DNA of 40,621 bases from an uncultured Bacteroidales bacterium (GTDB taxonomy: Bacteria > Bacteroidota > Bacteroidia > Bacteroidales > Paludibacteraceae): assembly GCA_944321155.1 (NCBI GenBank), contig CALUKG010000009.1, positions 1 to 40,621 of the forward strand, written 5' to 3'. The position numbers and the translations under genes were made by a program. Positions 18,577-27,546 of the stretch are shown in pieces; position 1 is the stretch's first letter; the number at the start of each line of letters is the position of its first letter. The notes beneath the pieces are model-generated. The model was not told the DNA's origin. It made no database searches and saw nothing but the letters and a program-made list of their open reading frames with translations.

Positions 18577-18616
18577 AACAAAATAAGCACTGAGAATCCC
18601 CAGTGCTTATTTTGTT
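18577..18616. terminator. Bidirectional terminator between the ArsF-family gene and ackA
   Basis: A perfect 16-base stem, AACAAAATAAGCACTG with CAGTGCTTATTTTGTT, encloses an 8-base loop. The A and T flanks let it work on both strands for the two convergent genes. Confidence 0.93.
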
Positions 18617-18636
18617 TCTAATTGATTTCGTCTGGA

Positions 18637-19836
18637 TTATCTTTTTACAATGTTCATTGTATCAGATGCAATCATATATTCTTCGTCTGTAGGAACTACC
18701 ACAACTTTAACTTTTGATGCAGGGGTGGAAATGACAACTTCTTTTCCTCTAGTCTTGGCATTTAACTCTTCATTGATTTCAATGCCGAGATAGGTCAGGC
18801 CTTTGCACACTTCACTGCGTACATAAGCATCGTTTTCTCCGATACCACCGGTAAATACCAGTGTGTCGACGCCATTCATGGCTGCCACATAAGAGCCGAT
18901 GTATTTGCGCACGCGGTAGATGAACATCTTTCTGGCTAAATCAGCACGTTGGTTGCCTGCATTGACTGCGTTTTCAATGTCACGCATATCGCTGGAAACG
19001 CCAGATACACCTGCCAATCCACTTTTCTTGTTGATAAGCGTGGAGAAGTCTTGAATACTCATGTGTTCTTTCTCCATCAGATAGGTTACAACACCAAGGT
19101 CCAAATCACCCACACGTGTTCCCATCATCAGACCTTCCACTGGAGTCATACCCATGGAAGTATCAATAGACTTGCCGTTTTCTACTGCAGTAATGCTACC
19201 GCCATTACCGATGTGGGCTGTAATGATTTTAGAGTTATTGTAATCAGTTCCTAAGATTTCGCATACGCGTTTGGATACATAGCGGTGGCTGGTTCCGTGG
19301 AAACCGTAACGACGGATGCCATATTTTTCATACAATTCGTAAGGCAAGGCGTACATATAGGCATAATCCGGCATTGTTTGATGGAATGCGGTGTCAAATA
19401 CACCCACTTGCGGAACTTCAGGCAAAATCTTGGTAACAGCTGCCACACCTTTCAGGTTGGCTGGATTGTGCAAAGGAGCAATATCGCTGCATTCCTTTAC
19501 CTTGTCAATCACTTCTTCTGTTATCAATACAGACTTGTTGAATTTTTCTCCTCCGTGAACCAGGCGGTGACCTACTGCGTTGATTTCATCCAATGATTGG
19601 ATGCAACCATATTGTTTGTCGGTCAATGTTGCCAAAATAAATTCAATACCGGCAGTATGTTCAGGAATTTCTCTATCCAATTGCACTTTTTCGCCGTTGG
19701 GCATGGTAAATTTCAGGAAAGAATCCTTCAAACCGATTTTTTCGATTCCACCTTGTGCCAATACACTTTTGCTATCCATTTCAAACAGCTTGTATTTGAT
19801 GGATGAGCTGCCGCAGTTTAATACTAATATCTTCAT
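18637..19836 (-). CDS. ackA: Acetate kinase
   Basis: A 399-residue cytoplasmic enzyme that converts acetyl phosphate and ADP to acetate and ATP, the energy-yielding end of acetate fermentation. The length is typical. Visible signatures are NCGSSSIKYKLF at the N-terminus, the GFHGTSHRYVSKR segment, the HIGNGGS phosphate-binding loop, DTSMGMTPVEGLMMGTR with catalytic residues, and FTGGIGEN near the C-terminus. It follows pta by 9 bases, so the two are one operon ending at the bidirectional terminator. Confidence 0.98.
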   Translation of the reverse strand: MKILVLNCGSSSIKYKLFEMDSKSVLAQGGIEKIGLKDSFLKFTMPNGEKVQLDREIPEHTAGIEFILATLTDKQYGCIQSLDEINAVGHRLVHGGEKFNKSVLITEEVIDKVKECSDIAPLHNPANLKGVAAVTKILPEVPQVGVFDTAFHQTMPDYAYMYALPYELYEKYGIRRYGFHGTSHRYVSKRVCEILGTDYNNSKIITAHIGNGGSITAVENGKSIDTSMGMTPVEGLMMGTRVGDLDLGVVTYLMEKEHMSIQDFSTLINKKSGLAGVSGVSSDMRDIENAVNAGNQRADLARKMFIYRVRKYIGSYVAAMNGVDTLVFTGGIGENDAYVRSEVCKGLTYLGIEINEELNAKTRGKEVVISTPASKVKVVVVPTDEEYMIASDTMNIVKR

Positions 19837-19845
19837 GGTTGTATC

Positions 19846-20856
19846 TTATTTTTGTTTTAATCCGATAGCTTGGTTGGCTGTAATGGTAATCATGCGTACA
19901 ATGTCATCAACGCTGCATCCACGTGACAAATCGTTGATAGGAGCTGCAATACCTTGGAGGATTGGACCAACAGCTTGTGCCCCGGAAAAACGTTCTACCA
20001 TCTTATAGCCGATATTACCGGTTTGCAAATCAGGGAATACAAATACATTGGCTTTTCCTGCTACCGGGCTTCCTGGGGCCTTGTGTTCGCCAACAGAAGG
20101 AACCAAGGCAGCATCAGCTTGCAATTCGCCGTCAAGCATTACATCTGGAGCCATTTCTTTGGCCAATTTGGTGGCTTCAACTACCTTGTCAACCAATTCG
20201 TGTTTTGCACTTCCTTTGGTTGAGAAGCTCAGCATGGCTACGCGTGGTTCATAGCCGGCAATAATACGTGTTGTTTGTGCTGTACATACGGCAATTTGAG
20301 CCAGTTCGGCAGCGGTAGGACATGGGTTGACTGCACAGTCGGCAAAAACGAGCAAACCGTTTTCACCATATTGTTTGGCAGGCGTAAACATCAAAATAGC
20401 TCCAGAAACAACGCTTACGCCCGGAACGGTTTTTACAATTTGGAAAGCAGGACGCAAAACATTTCCTGTTGTGTTTTGTGCACCAGCCAATTCGCCGTCA
20501 GCATCACCGCTCTTAATCATCAAACAACCTAAATACAATGGGTTTTGAGCCAATTTTTCAGCTTCTTCCATGGTCATCCCTTTGCTTTTACGCAATTCAT
20601 AAAGCAAATTGGCATATTTAGGCATGCGTGGATCATTGGAAGGATCTACTATAGTAGCCTCAGAAATATATGTATATCCTTTTTCTGCGGCCATTTTGTT
20701 TATTTCTTCTGCATTGCCAATTAAAATAAGTTGGGCTGCTTTTTCCTTTAATATAATGTTAGCTGCCTCTAATGTACGTGGTTCTGTACCTTCTGGCAAT
20801 ACAATGCGTTGCGGATTTGATTTCGCACGCGCCATAATCTGTTCTAGTAAATCCAT
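19846..20856 (-). CDS. pta: Phosphate acetyltransferase
   Basis: A 336-residue cytoplasmic enzyme that makes acetyl phosphate from acetyl-CoA and phosphate. It is the short form (single PTA_PTB catalytic domain) without the N-terminal regulatory domains of the enterobacterial enzyme. Motifs seen are VLPEGTEPRTLEAA, the GAQNTTGNVLRPAFQIVKT loop, FADCAVNPCPTAAELAQIA, and the C-terminal PDLQTGNIGYKMVERF with GPILQGIAAPINDLSRG. It is the first gene of the pta-ackA operon. Confidence 0.97.
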   Translation of the reverse strand: MDLLEQIMARAKSNPQRIVLPEGTEPRTLEAANIILKEKAAQLILIGNAEEINKMAAEKGYTYISEATIVDPSNDPRMPKYANLLYELRKSKGMTMEEAEKLAQNPLYLGCLMIKSGDADGELAGAQNTTGNVLRPAFQIVKTVPGVSVVSGAILMFTPAKQYGENGLLVFADCAVNPCPTAAELAQIAVCTAQTTRIIAGYEPRVAMLSFSTKGSAKHELVDKVVEATKLAKEMAPDVMLDGELQADAALVPSVGEHKAPGSPVAGKANVFVFPDLQTGNIGYKMVERFSGAQAVGPILQGIAAPINDLSRGCSVDDIVRMITITANQAIGLKQK

Positions 20857-20937
20857 AATGCTTTGTTTTAATATATTAGTTAATCATCAAATAATCATCA
20901 ATTAGAGATATATGGTTGTTACAAACCATTTACGTTG

Positions 20938-20967
20938 CAAAGGTAGTGTAAAAAAAGAGATTTGCAA
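20938..20967 (-). promoter_or_regulatory. Promoter of pta-ackA
   Basis: On the - strand, TACCTTTG (20938-20945) matches the -7 consensus, and a TTG at 20965-20967 gives a 19-base spacer. The -33 element overlaps the first of two 15-base direct repeats. Confidence 0.7.
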
Positions 20968-21021
20968 TATCGGGTTTGCAAAATATAATAGTTTTAACCC
21001 TCTAAATGCAATATCGGGTTT
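20963..21021. repeat. Pair of 15-base direct repeats upstream of pta
   Basis: TGCAATATCGGGTTT occurs exactly at 20963-20977 and again at 21007-21021, with starts 44 bases apart (about four helical turns). The first copy overlaps the -33 region of the pta promoter, which suggests binding sites for a regulator. The regulator is unknown. Confidence 0.6.
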
Positions 21022-21061
21022 TAAAAAAGGGTGTAAATTAGGATGGAAATACGTACAATTT

Positions 21062-21706
21062 CTATTTCCTTCCGAAATCAGCTGGAATTTCTCCCCACTT
21101 TTCCGTGTCCCACTTAAGGATGGGATTGTTGTATGTATTGTTTTGCAGCCAAACTTCTGCCCGCTTGATCAATTCAAATAGTCGGGTATTCTTATCGGTA
21201 TGTTCCAGTTTGGTGGCTGCCTTTTTCTTCTTTACCCATGCTTGTGCTGTTCGGCTGTCGGAATAAATGGGAAGGTGCTCAAACTCTTTATGTTTGCTGA
21301 ATTGGGCCAAAGCATGCACAATTGCCAAGAATTCACCAATATTATTAGTGGCATCTTCAACTGGTCCGAAATGGAAGATGGTTTGCCCGGTTTCTGTGTC
21401 AACGCCTCTGTATTCCATTTTTCCAGGATTGCCGCTGCATGCTGCATCAACAGAAATACTTGGGCGTATGGGTTGTTCTGAGGGTGGGAGCAAGCGCCAT
21501 GATGTGACTTTCGTTGGGTGGCTGGCATTCTTTCCAATATAGTCCCAACAATTGGAAGTATACGCAATTTGGGCTTCCTCTTCAGAAGCAAAACTTTTGT
21601 ATTTGGCATTCGGGTAACCCTTGATTTGCTTTTCGCATTCCTTCCACGATGCGTAAACGCCGGGTGTAATGCCGTCCCAAACAACGTAGTACTTCTTGTT
21701 GCTCAT
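21062..21706 (-). CDS. Viroplasmin-domain ribonuclease H
   Basis: A 214-residue enzyme expected to cut RNA in RNA-DNA hybrids. Residues about 1-55 are a viroplasmin/caulimovirus-like domain (KKYYVVWDGITPGVY, FASEEEAQIAY) that binds hybrids. The rest is an RNase H1 fold with acidic catalytic residues in SVDAACSGNPG, NNIGEFLAI, IYSDSRTAQAW and the final IPADFG. The ATG at 21706 is used because it starts MSNKKYY; the frame extends to 21760 but that would overlap pth. It begins 5 bases after the pth stop, so it is probably the last gene of an rplY-pth-RNase H operon. Confidence 0.93.
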   Translation of the reverse strand: MSNKKYYVVWDGITPGVYASWKECEKQIKGYPNAKYKSFASEEEAQIAYTSNCWDYIGKNASHPTKVTSWRLLPPSEQPIRPSISVDAACSGNPGKMEYRGVDTETGQTIFHFGPVEDATNNIGEFLAIVHALAQFSKHKEFEHLPIYSDSRTAQAWVKKKKAATKLEHTDKNTRLFELIKRAEVWLQNNTYNNPILKWDTEKWGEIPADFGRK

Positions 21707-21711
21707 TGCTG

Positions 21712-22275
21712 TTATTTTTGGTTGTATTGGTTCATGGTTCTTTGTAAGCCTGCCAAGCAAAAACTTTTGATGATTTCGCAGCAGGTGTTCAGGCGTTCAT
21801 CCATTTGGCTTTTTTCTTCCTGTGTCCATTCGCCCAATACGTAATCAATTTGACCGCCTTTCTGAAATGCACTGCCAATGCCGAAACGCAGCCGGGCATA
21901 GTTTTCGTTGCCCAATAGTTCGTTGATGTTTTTCAGACCGTTGTGTCCGCCGGCAGACCCTTTGCCCCGAAGCCGCAAGCTGCCAAACGGAAGTGATAAG
22001 TCATCCACCAGAATCAATAGGTTTTCTTCCGGAATGTTTTCCTTTTGCATCCAATATCTGACCGCATGCCCACTTAGGTTCATGTAGGTAGATGGTTTTA
22101 ATAGAACCAGTTGCTGGTTTTTCAGGCGGCAGCTGGCCGTACTTCCATAACGGTTCTCTTCGAAAAAGATATTGGACGCTTCGGCGAAAGCGTCCAATAT
22201 CTTAAATCCTATATTGTGGCGGGTATTTTGATATTCGCTACCAATATTGCCCAAGCCGACGATTAGGTACTTCAT
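21712..22275 (-). CDS. pth: Peptidyl-tRNA hydrolase
   Basis: A 187-residue cytoplasmic enzyme that releases peptides from peptidyl-tRNAs dropped by ribosomes. It has the family hallmarks: [18 protein letters not shown] with the catalytic histidine, and [18 protein letters not shown] with the catalytic aspartate followed by [12 protein letters not shown]. Length is normal. The ATG at 22275 gives [10 protein letters not shown]; the upstream TTG at 22281 is less likely. It starts 9 bases after rplY ends, a common rplY-pth arrangement. Confidence 0.97.
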   Translation of the reverse strand: MKYLIVGLGNIGSEYQNTRHNIGFKILDAFAEASNIFFEENRYGSTASCRLKNQQLVLLKPSTYMNLSGHAVRYWMQKENIPEENLLILVDDLSLPFGSLRLRGKGSAGGHNGLKNINELLGNENYARLRFGIGSAFQKGGQIDYVLGEWTQEEKSQMDERLNTCCEIIKSFCLAGLQRTMNQYNQK

Positions 22276-22284
22276 GTGCAATTA

Positions 22285-22860
22285 TTATTTACCAGCAGCG
22301 GCTGCAGCACCACGAGCGGCACGGGTCATCTTAACTTGTGCTACTACTGCATTCTTAGCGTTCAATACTTCCAGGTTGTCCAAAACAACGTCGCAAACTT
22401 GGATCTTCTTGCCAAGAGCCAAAGAAGTTACGTCCAATACAATGCGTTCAGGAATGTTGGTATAAATGCCTTTTACGCGAAGTTTACGCATTTCGAGGTT
22501 CAATTTACCACCGGCTTTCACACCTTCAGCCAATCCAGTCAATTGTACAGGTATTTCAACGGCAACTGGTTTGTTTTCGCTTACTTCCAAAAAGTCCATG
22601 TGAAGGATATCTTCGCTTACTGGGTGGAATTGGATTTCTTTTATGATGGCTTTTGAGGTTTTGCCATCAATGGTCAGATTTACCAAATATACTTCTGGAG
22701 TATAGATTAATTTACGCAAATCAGAAGCAGCAACGATAAAGTTGACATTGCTTTCTCCACCATAAAGTACGCAAGGTACGTTCTTTTCTGCACGGATGGC
22801 TTTTGCTGCCTTTTTGCCGAAATCAGCACGAGCAGAACCGCTCAAATCAAATGTTTTCAT
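22285..22860 (-). CDS. rplY: 50S ribosomal protein L25/Ctc
   Basis: A 191-residue ribosomal protein of the long (Ctc) type that binds 5S rRNA. The N-terminal L25 domain shows ARADFGKKAAKAIRAEKNVPCVLYGG; the C-terminal beta-domain includes FLEVSENKPVAVEIPVQLTG. It ends in an Ala-rich basic tail (ARGAAAAAGK). The ATG at 22860 is chosen because MKTFDLSG is the conserved start; the open frame to 22890 is extra. Confidence 0.96.
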   Translation of the reverse strand: MKTFDLSGSARADFGKKAAKAIRAEKNVPCVLYGGESNVNFIVAASDLRKLIYTPEVYLVNLTIDGKTSKAIIKEIQFHPVSEDILHMDFLEVSENKPVAVEIPVQLTGLAEGVKAGGKLNLEMRKLRVKGIYTNIPERIVLDVTSLALGKKIQVCDVVLDNLEVLNAKNAVVAQVKMTRAARGAAAAAGK

Positions 22861-22964
22861 TTGGATAATGTTTTTAATTGTGTTACTCAAAACTCGGACA
22901 ACCTTTTTTTAAGTGATTTCGTGTCCTATTTCCCATCACACTTTTTTCTTGCGAAAAAGCGGCG

Positions 22965-22995
22965 CAAAAATACACTTTTTTTTTTATTCCTGCAA
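22965..22995 (-). promoter_or_regulatory. Promoter of the rplY-pth-RNase H operon
   Basis: On the - strand, TATTTTTG (22965-22972) and TTG (22993-22995) are separated by 20 bases. The -33 element lies inside the last codons of the upstream lipoprotein gene. The expected leader is about 95 bases. Confidence 0.7.
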
Positions 22996-23631
22996 GTCAA
23001 GTTCGTTGCCGTAAATATCAAGTGTAATTTCTGCAATGTTGTTGTCGGAAGTGCGAACCTTTATATACCAATTGTCATCCTCCACTGCATCGATAATCAG
23101 TGAGTTAGGATACAATGATTGAATGCCTTCCCATACAGCCAGTGGGATTTCAATGGGGTAGGGAGAAGGCAGGTCTTCGGCTTCCTTTATAGGGTAACCG
23201 GCTTCCGTACACAACAATTCCTTGGTAGAGCATTTCACCTGATAAGTCTCCACAAAATGAGGACGGGTTATCCTGTCACACTCTTCCAACAATTTGGGAG
23301 TATAGCCATGTGTTTCAATGTAGTTTAAAACTAATTGGGGTAATGCCGTGTAGCTTACCTCTGTTACGGATAACAGCCAATAAGCATCTTTGTTATACCA
23401 TGCTTCGGTCATAAAACCGTCCGACCGGAAGATGGCGGTGTAATATCCGTCTCTGTATTCCCATTCTATGGATTCCGCGTTCGGATACATGTTTTTCAAT
23501 GCATTTCCCACTTGTGCAGGCACTTCATTGCTGCTTATTCCATACCAGTCAGGACCGTTTGCCACTTCGCAACTTTGGAACAAGAAAAGTGGTAATATGC
23601 TTATTATTAGTGCATAAATTGCTTTTTTCAT
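22984..23631 (-). CDS. PepSY-like lipoprotein
   Basis: A 215-residue lipoprotein: the signal sequence ends in LFQSC (lipobox). The mature part has two related halves, each with a PxxVxxxLxxxYPNAxxIEWEY-type element followed by strands: VPAQVGNALKNMYPNAESIEW and later IPLAVWEGIQSLYPNSLIIDAV. This is the pattern of the PepSY-like (putative beta-lactamase-inhibitor-like) proteins abundant in Bacteroidetes. Such proteins sit in the cell envelope and their role is unknown. The ATG at 23631 gives MKKAIYALI. It has its own promoter at 23658-23687. Confidence 0.82.
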   Translation of the reverse strand: MKKAIYALIISILPLFLFQSCEVANGPDWYGISSNEVPAQVGNALKNMYPNAESIEWEYRDGYYTAIFRSDGFMTEAWYNKDAYWLLSVTEVSYTALPQLVLNYIETHGYTPKLLEECDRITRPHFVETYQVKCSTKELLCTEAGYPIKEAEDLPSPYPIEIPLAVWEGIQSLYPNSLIIDAVEDDNWYIKVRTSDNNIAEITLDIYGNELDLQE

Positions 23632-23657
23632 GAGAGGAAATGATTTCAATAGCCTTG

Positions 23658-23687
23658 CAAAGATAGTTTTTTTATTTTGCTTTGCAA
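23658..23687 (-). promoter_or_regulatory. Promoter of the PepSY-like lipoprotein gene
   Basis: On the - strand, TATCTTTG (23658-23665) with TTG at 23685-23687, spacer 19. Confidence 0.7.
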
Positions 23688-23711
23688 ATGTTGTTTGATA
23701 GGTAGTGTTTT

Positions 23712-24863
23712 TTACCAGTGTTGGCGGCGGCTTTTTTTAGTGTTACGTCCCAGCAATACATACAGATTGACCAGCGGAAGGAAAATGTCGTAAAACAGAA
23801 TTCCCAAACCGAATTTCTGTTGTTTGTAAAGGGATGTGGATGAATTGACTATGCACAACTGTATTAGGTAACGTAAGAGTAATGCGGCAGCAGCTCCTAG
23901 TTTAAAATAGGGTGTTCCCACTATCAGCAAAACAATAACAGCAATGTAGAACAGACCGCGGCTGAATGATTCCGCTCCGATGCGTAATTTGCTGGCACTG
24001 GAGTAATAGGGTGATACATACAGGTGCCGTCTTTTTTGCTGTAACCATTCTCTCCATGTATGCTTGGGTTCTGACCATGTAACGCTTTCTTCTCCGATGG
24101 CTATTCGGGTATTGGAGGATGTGGCGGTCTTGTTGACAAACAAATCATCATCGCCGGAACGCAACTGCAATGAGCCGGAAAATCCTTTGTTGCGTTCAAA
24201 CAGTCCCTTTGTATAGGAAAGGTTGCGTCCAACTCCCATATAAGGTTTGCCAGCAGCAGCCATACCGAGGAAAAGAAGCCCATTGAAAAATGTATCGTAT
24301 TGTATTAGTCTGTTCAACAGGCCTTTTTCTCTGAAATAGGCTCCGTAACCCAATACGATTTCCGTTCCAGGGGTGTAATGTTGCATAATGGAACTTATCC
24401 AATGGGGCGTCTCTGGACGGCAATCTGCATCGGTAAACAGCAGATAATCATATTTGGCCGCTTTTACTCCTAAAGTGAGTCCTAATTTTTTGGAACTCTG
24501 GATTCTAGCACCGGTTGGCACGAAAGTGATGTGGAGGTTTTTGTAAAGCCGTGCATAACGGTCAAGCACGATAGGGGTTTCGTCTGATGATTCATCATTG
24601 ATGACAATCACCTCAAAAGTCGGGTAGTCCTGCTCGAGAATGGATGACAAATAATTCCGCAGGTTGTCTTCTTCATTTCGGGCACAAATAATCACCGATA
24701 CACCAGGTTGGGCTTCGCTTATGGGTTGTTTGCCTTTTTTGTTGCGGCGGTTTACGCGTAAGGAGCCGTTTATATAGCGAAAGTAATAATATAGTTGGCA
24801 CACCAATGCAAGTATCAGTATGCCAGCTATTATGATATCGGTTGTATAGATAGTTGTATCCAT
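23712..24863 (-). CDS. Membrane-bound family 2 glycosyltransferase
   Basis: A 383-residue glycosyltransferase. One transmembrane segment lies at about 8-28. A GT-A catalytic domain follows: VSVIICARNEEDNL, VIVINDESSDET, then the metal-binding DxD-type FTDADCRPE. It continues with GSLQLRSGDDDLFV and the acceptor-site QQKRRHLYV, comparable to the Q/RxxRW motif of processive enzymes. Two or three transmembrane segments (about 300-370) close the protein. The sugar and acceptor cannot be told from sequence. It begins 8 bases after lysA ends and so is probably the third gene of a lysC-lysA-GT2 unit. Confidence 0.9.
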   Translation of the reverse strand: MDTTIYTTDIIIAGILILALVCQLYYYFRYINGSLRVNRRNKKGKQPISEAQPGVSVIICARNEEDNLRNYLSSILEQDYPTFEVIVINDESSDETPIVLDRYARLYKNLHITFVPTGARIQSSKKLGLTLGVKAAKYDYLLFTDADCRPETPHWISSIMQHYTPGTEIVLGYGAYFREKGLLNRLIQYDTFFNGLLFLGMAAAGKPYMGVGRNLSYTKGLFERNKGFSGSLQLRSGDDDLFVNKTATSSNTRIAIGEESVTWSEPKHTWREWLQQKRRHLYVSPYYSSASKLRIGAESFSRGLFYIAVIVLLIVGTPYFKLGAAAALLLRYLIQLCIVNSSTSLYKQQKFGLGILFYDIFLPLVNLYVLLGRNTKKSRRQHW

Positions 24864-24871
24864 GTCTTGAC

Positions 24872-26026
24872 TTAAATGGAATCTGATGTATAGGAGCCTG
24901 GCAATTGTCGCAGATTGTATCTCGAAGCCATGATTTCCCCGTATGCTCCTGCAGAGCGGAGGGCCAATATATCACCGCGTGATGTGCGTGGCATGAAATA
25001 ATCCTTTACAAATACGTCCGATGATTCGCAAATCGGTCCGACCACATCATATTTTTCATCTGCAGCGTCAGAGCTCAGATTTTCCACTCTGTGGTAGGCA
25101 TTATACAATGCAGGACGTATCAGGTCGGTCATGCCGGCATCCACGATGACAAACTTCTTTTCGCTGCCTTCTTTTACATACAGCACTTTGCATATCAGGC
25201 TGCCGCAGGGAGCCACAATGGAGCGTCCCAGTTCAAAGTGCAGTTGTTGTCCTTCTCGGAGTCGGAGTTGTTTTCTGAACACTTTGAAGTAGCCTTCAAA
25301 ATCGGCAATCGGACAATGGTTCGGATGTTCGTAATTGATACCCAGTCCGCCGCCCACATTGATGTGCTTCAGGCTGATGCCTTGCTTGGCTAGTTCGTCC
25401 TGCAATTCATTGATTCTCACACACAAGTTCTGGAAAGCGGTCATATCGGTAATTTGTGAACCGATATGGAAATGCAATCCGATAAGTTCAATATGGCTTG
25501 CGTGCAGTGCTTTGTCAATCACCTCTGGCAGTTGAGCGAGATTGATGCCGAATTTGTTTTCGTTTAAGCCCGTGGTGATGTAATGGTGTGTGTGTGCATC
25601 CACATTGGGGTTCACACGTATGGCTATTCTTGCCTTTTGCTGATGGAGTGCAGCCAGTTCATTGATTACCTCCATTTCTGGCACAGATTCAACATTGAAG
25701 CAGAAAATGTCGGCTTTCAATGCCAGTTCGATTTCTCTGTTTGTTTTTCCAACCCCTGCATATACGATTTTTTGTGCAGGGATGCCGGCTTTCAGGGCAG
25801 CTTCAATTTCGCCGCCACTTACACAGTCGGCGCCAAGTCCGGCTTCACAAATACATTTGAGCACAGCCTCATTGGCACAGGCTTTCACTGCATAGTGAAC
25901 GTGGAAATTGCTGTCGCTTGATTGCGTGTTCAGTTCAGCCAATGTTTCACGCAACAGATTCATATCGTAAAAATAGAACGGAGTCGGCAGATTCCGAAAC
26001 CGTTCCAATGGGAATTGTCCTTTCAT
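24872..26026 (-). CDS. lysA: Diaminopimelate decarboxylase
   Basis: A 384-residue PLP enzyme that turns meso-diaminopimelate into L-lysine. Lys48 in HVHYAVKAC is the expected PLP-binding lysine. Further signatures are GADCVSGGEIEAALKAG, LHFHIGSQITD, the glycine-rich NVGGGLGINY, and PICESSDVF with the active-site cysteine. GAYGEIMASRYN supplies the C-terminal tyrosine. It starts 3 bases after the lysC stop, so the two are translated from one message. Confidence 0.96.
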   Translation of the reverse strand: MKGQFPLERFRNLPTPFYFYDMNLLRETLAELNTQSSDSNFHVHYAVKACANEAVLKCICEAGLGADCVSGGEIEAALKAGIPAQKIVYAGVGKTNREIELALKADIFCFNVESVPEMEVINELAALHQQKARIAIRVNPNVDAHTHHYITTGLNENKFGINLAQLPEVIDKALHASHIELIGLHFHIGSQITDMTAFQNLCVRINELQDELAKQGISLKHINVGGGLGINYEHPNHCPIADFEGYFKVFRKQLRLREGQQLHFELGRSIVAPCGSLICKVLYVKEGSEKKFVIVDAGMTDLIRPALYNAYHRVENLSSDAADEKYDVVGPICESSDVFVKDYFMPRTSRGDILALRSAGAYGEIMASRYNLRQLPGSYTSDSI

Positions 26027-26029
26027 AGA

Positions 26030-27346
26030 TTATTTTGTAAAAATGTGGGCACTCAAAGCACGCAGAGCACGTACTTTATCTTCCGATTTGATAAGGAATG
26101 AAATGTTGTAGTTGCTTCCTCCGTATGAAATCATTCGGATAGGTATATCTTTGAGTGCGCTGACCACCTGTGCCTGGAAACCTACATTTTGGTAAGGCAG
26201 GTCACCCACAACGCAAATAATGACCATATCAGTTTCAACGGTTACCGTTCCGAATTTTTTCAGGTCATTGACAATTTCATCCAAATGTTTTAAGTTGTCA
26301 ATGGATACAGACACACCCACCTCTGAAGTGGTAATCATGTCGATACTGGTCTGGTAGGTTTCAAAAATTTCGAACACTTTGCGTAAGAAACCGTACGCCA
26401 GCAGCATACGTCCTGATTTGATTTTGATGGAAGCAATACCGTCTTTGGCAGCGATGGCTTCGATTTTTCCCTTGTTGATTTCATTGCTGATCAATGTACC
26501 ATGTGCAGTTGGGTCCATGGTGTTGAGCAGACGTACAGGTATGTTGTGCAGCTTGGCAGGAAGAATACAGGTCGGGTGCAGAATTTTTGCACCGAAATAA
26601 GCCAACTCGGCAGCTTCCTCAAAATGGAGGAACGGAACAGGGTCGGTTCCCTCTACAAAACGTGGGTCGTTGTTGTGCATGCCGTCAATGTCGGTCCAAA
26701 TTTGTATTTCTTCCGCTTCTATTGCCGCTCCAATGATGGATGCTGTGTAGTCGCTTCCTCCACGTTGAAGGTTGTCGGTTTCGCCGTAGAAATTCGTACA
26801 GATAAAACCTTGGGTTATATATTGGTCATATCCGGGATTGGCATCCAGCAATTCTTTCAAATGTTCGGTAATGTAGGCCATATCCGGCTCTGCGTTTTTG
26901 TCAATGCGCATATAGTCGAGTGCCGGAAGCAGACAGGTGTTGACCCCCTTCTCCAACAGGTAGTTGGTAAACAGACGGGTGGAAATCAATTCACCTTGTG
27001 CTACAATACATTTTTCTTCGAAAGTTGTAAAGATTGATTTGGACAGAGAACGCAAATAGTCAAACTTTTCTTTGATGAAAGCTTTTGTCTCTGACAAGTA
27101 TTTTTCGCTTGAATAAAGTTCGTCGCAAACAACTTGGTATTTCTGCTCCAGACTATTGATTAGTTCCATAGCGCCGGAACTGTTTTTCTTATACAGATAG
27201 TCTGCTATTTCAAGCAGGGAATTTGTTGTTCCTGACATGGCAGATAAAACAACTAATTTAGGGATGCCGTCGCATACCAGATTGGCCACATCTTTCATTC
27301 TGGCTGCTGAGCCGACAGATGTGCCACCAAATTTCAATACTTTCAT
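26030..27346 (-). CDS. lysC: Aspartate kinase (monofunctional)
   Basis: A 438-residue enzyme that phosphorylates aspartate, the first step to lysine, diaminopimelate, methionine and threonine. The kinase signatures are KFGGTSVGSAARM, CIVAQGELISTRLF, LQRGGSDYTAS and WTDIDGMHNNDPRFV. The C-terminal 140 residues are paired ACT domains (SIKIKSGRML; VSVSIDNLKHLDEI), the usual site of feedback by an end product. Because lysA follows directly, lysine is the likely effector, but this is inference. It lacks a fused homoserine dehydrogenase. Confidence 0.96.
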   Translation of the reverse strand: MKVLKFGGTSVGSAARMKDVANLVCDGIPKLVVLSAMSGTTNSLLEIADYLYKKNSSGAMELINSLEQKYQVVCDELYSSEKYLSETKAFIKEKFDYLRSLSKSIFTTFEEKCIVAQGELISTRLFTNYLLEKGVNTCLLPALDYMRIDKNAEPDMAYITEHLKELLDANPGYDQYITQGFICTNFYGETDNLQRGGSDYTASIIGAAIEAEEIQIWTDIDGMHNNDPRFVEGTDPVPFLHFEEAAELAYFGAKILHPTCILPAKLHNIPVRLLNTMDPTAHGTLISNEINKGKIEAIAAKDGIASIKIKSGRMLLAYGFLRKVFEIFETYQTSIDMITTSEVGVSVSIDNLKHLDEIVNDLKKFGTVTVETDMVIICVVGDLPYQNVGFQAQVVSALKDIPIRMISYGGSNYNISFLIKSEDKVRALRALSAHIFTK

Positions 27347-27392
27347 CTCTTTTTTATCCTTAGTTCTTATGGGTTAAAACTGATAACGGTTG

Positions 27393-27400
27393 CAAAAGTA
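27393..27400 (-). promoter_or_regulatory. -7 element for lysC-lysA-GT2
   Basis: On the - strand, TACTTTTG matches TAnnTTTG, 46 bases before the lysC ATG. No well-placed -33 TTG was found. Confidence 0.55.
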
Positions 27401-27487
27401 CATATTTTTTTTCATTGACCTTCCATGACAACTGTAAAAAACCCTTATAATGCATGTGTCATAGTTGGTCTATGTATGTCCGCAAAC

Positions 27488-27515
27488 AAAAAAAGGCGTA
27501 GGAGGGACCTACACC
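27488..27515 (-). terminator. Terminator after rpsU
   Basis: Read on the - strand, GGTGTAGG pairs with CCTACGCC (one G-T wobble) around TCCCT, then a run of seven T's. Confidence 0.88.
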
Positions 27516-27546
27516 TGAAATAGCTTAAGATTCGATTCTGCTTTGA

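Noticed and set aside
19580..20905. Several + strand frames opposite ackA and pta
   Set aside because: They are shadows of highly conserved enzyme genes on the other strand.
22941..22972. Inverted repeat TTGCG...CGCAA between the PepSY-like gene and rplY as a terminator
   Set aside because: The stem has five core pairs, no T run follows on the relevant strand, and it overlaps the rplY -7 element.
27347..27546. Lysine riboswitch or attenuator upstream of lysC
   Set aside because: The gap is only 200 bases, the predicted start is about 40 bases before the ATG, and no lysine-riboswitch-like structure or short Lys-rich leader is seen.
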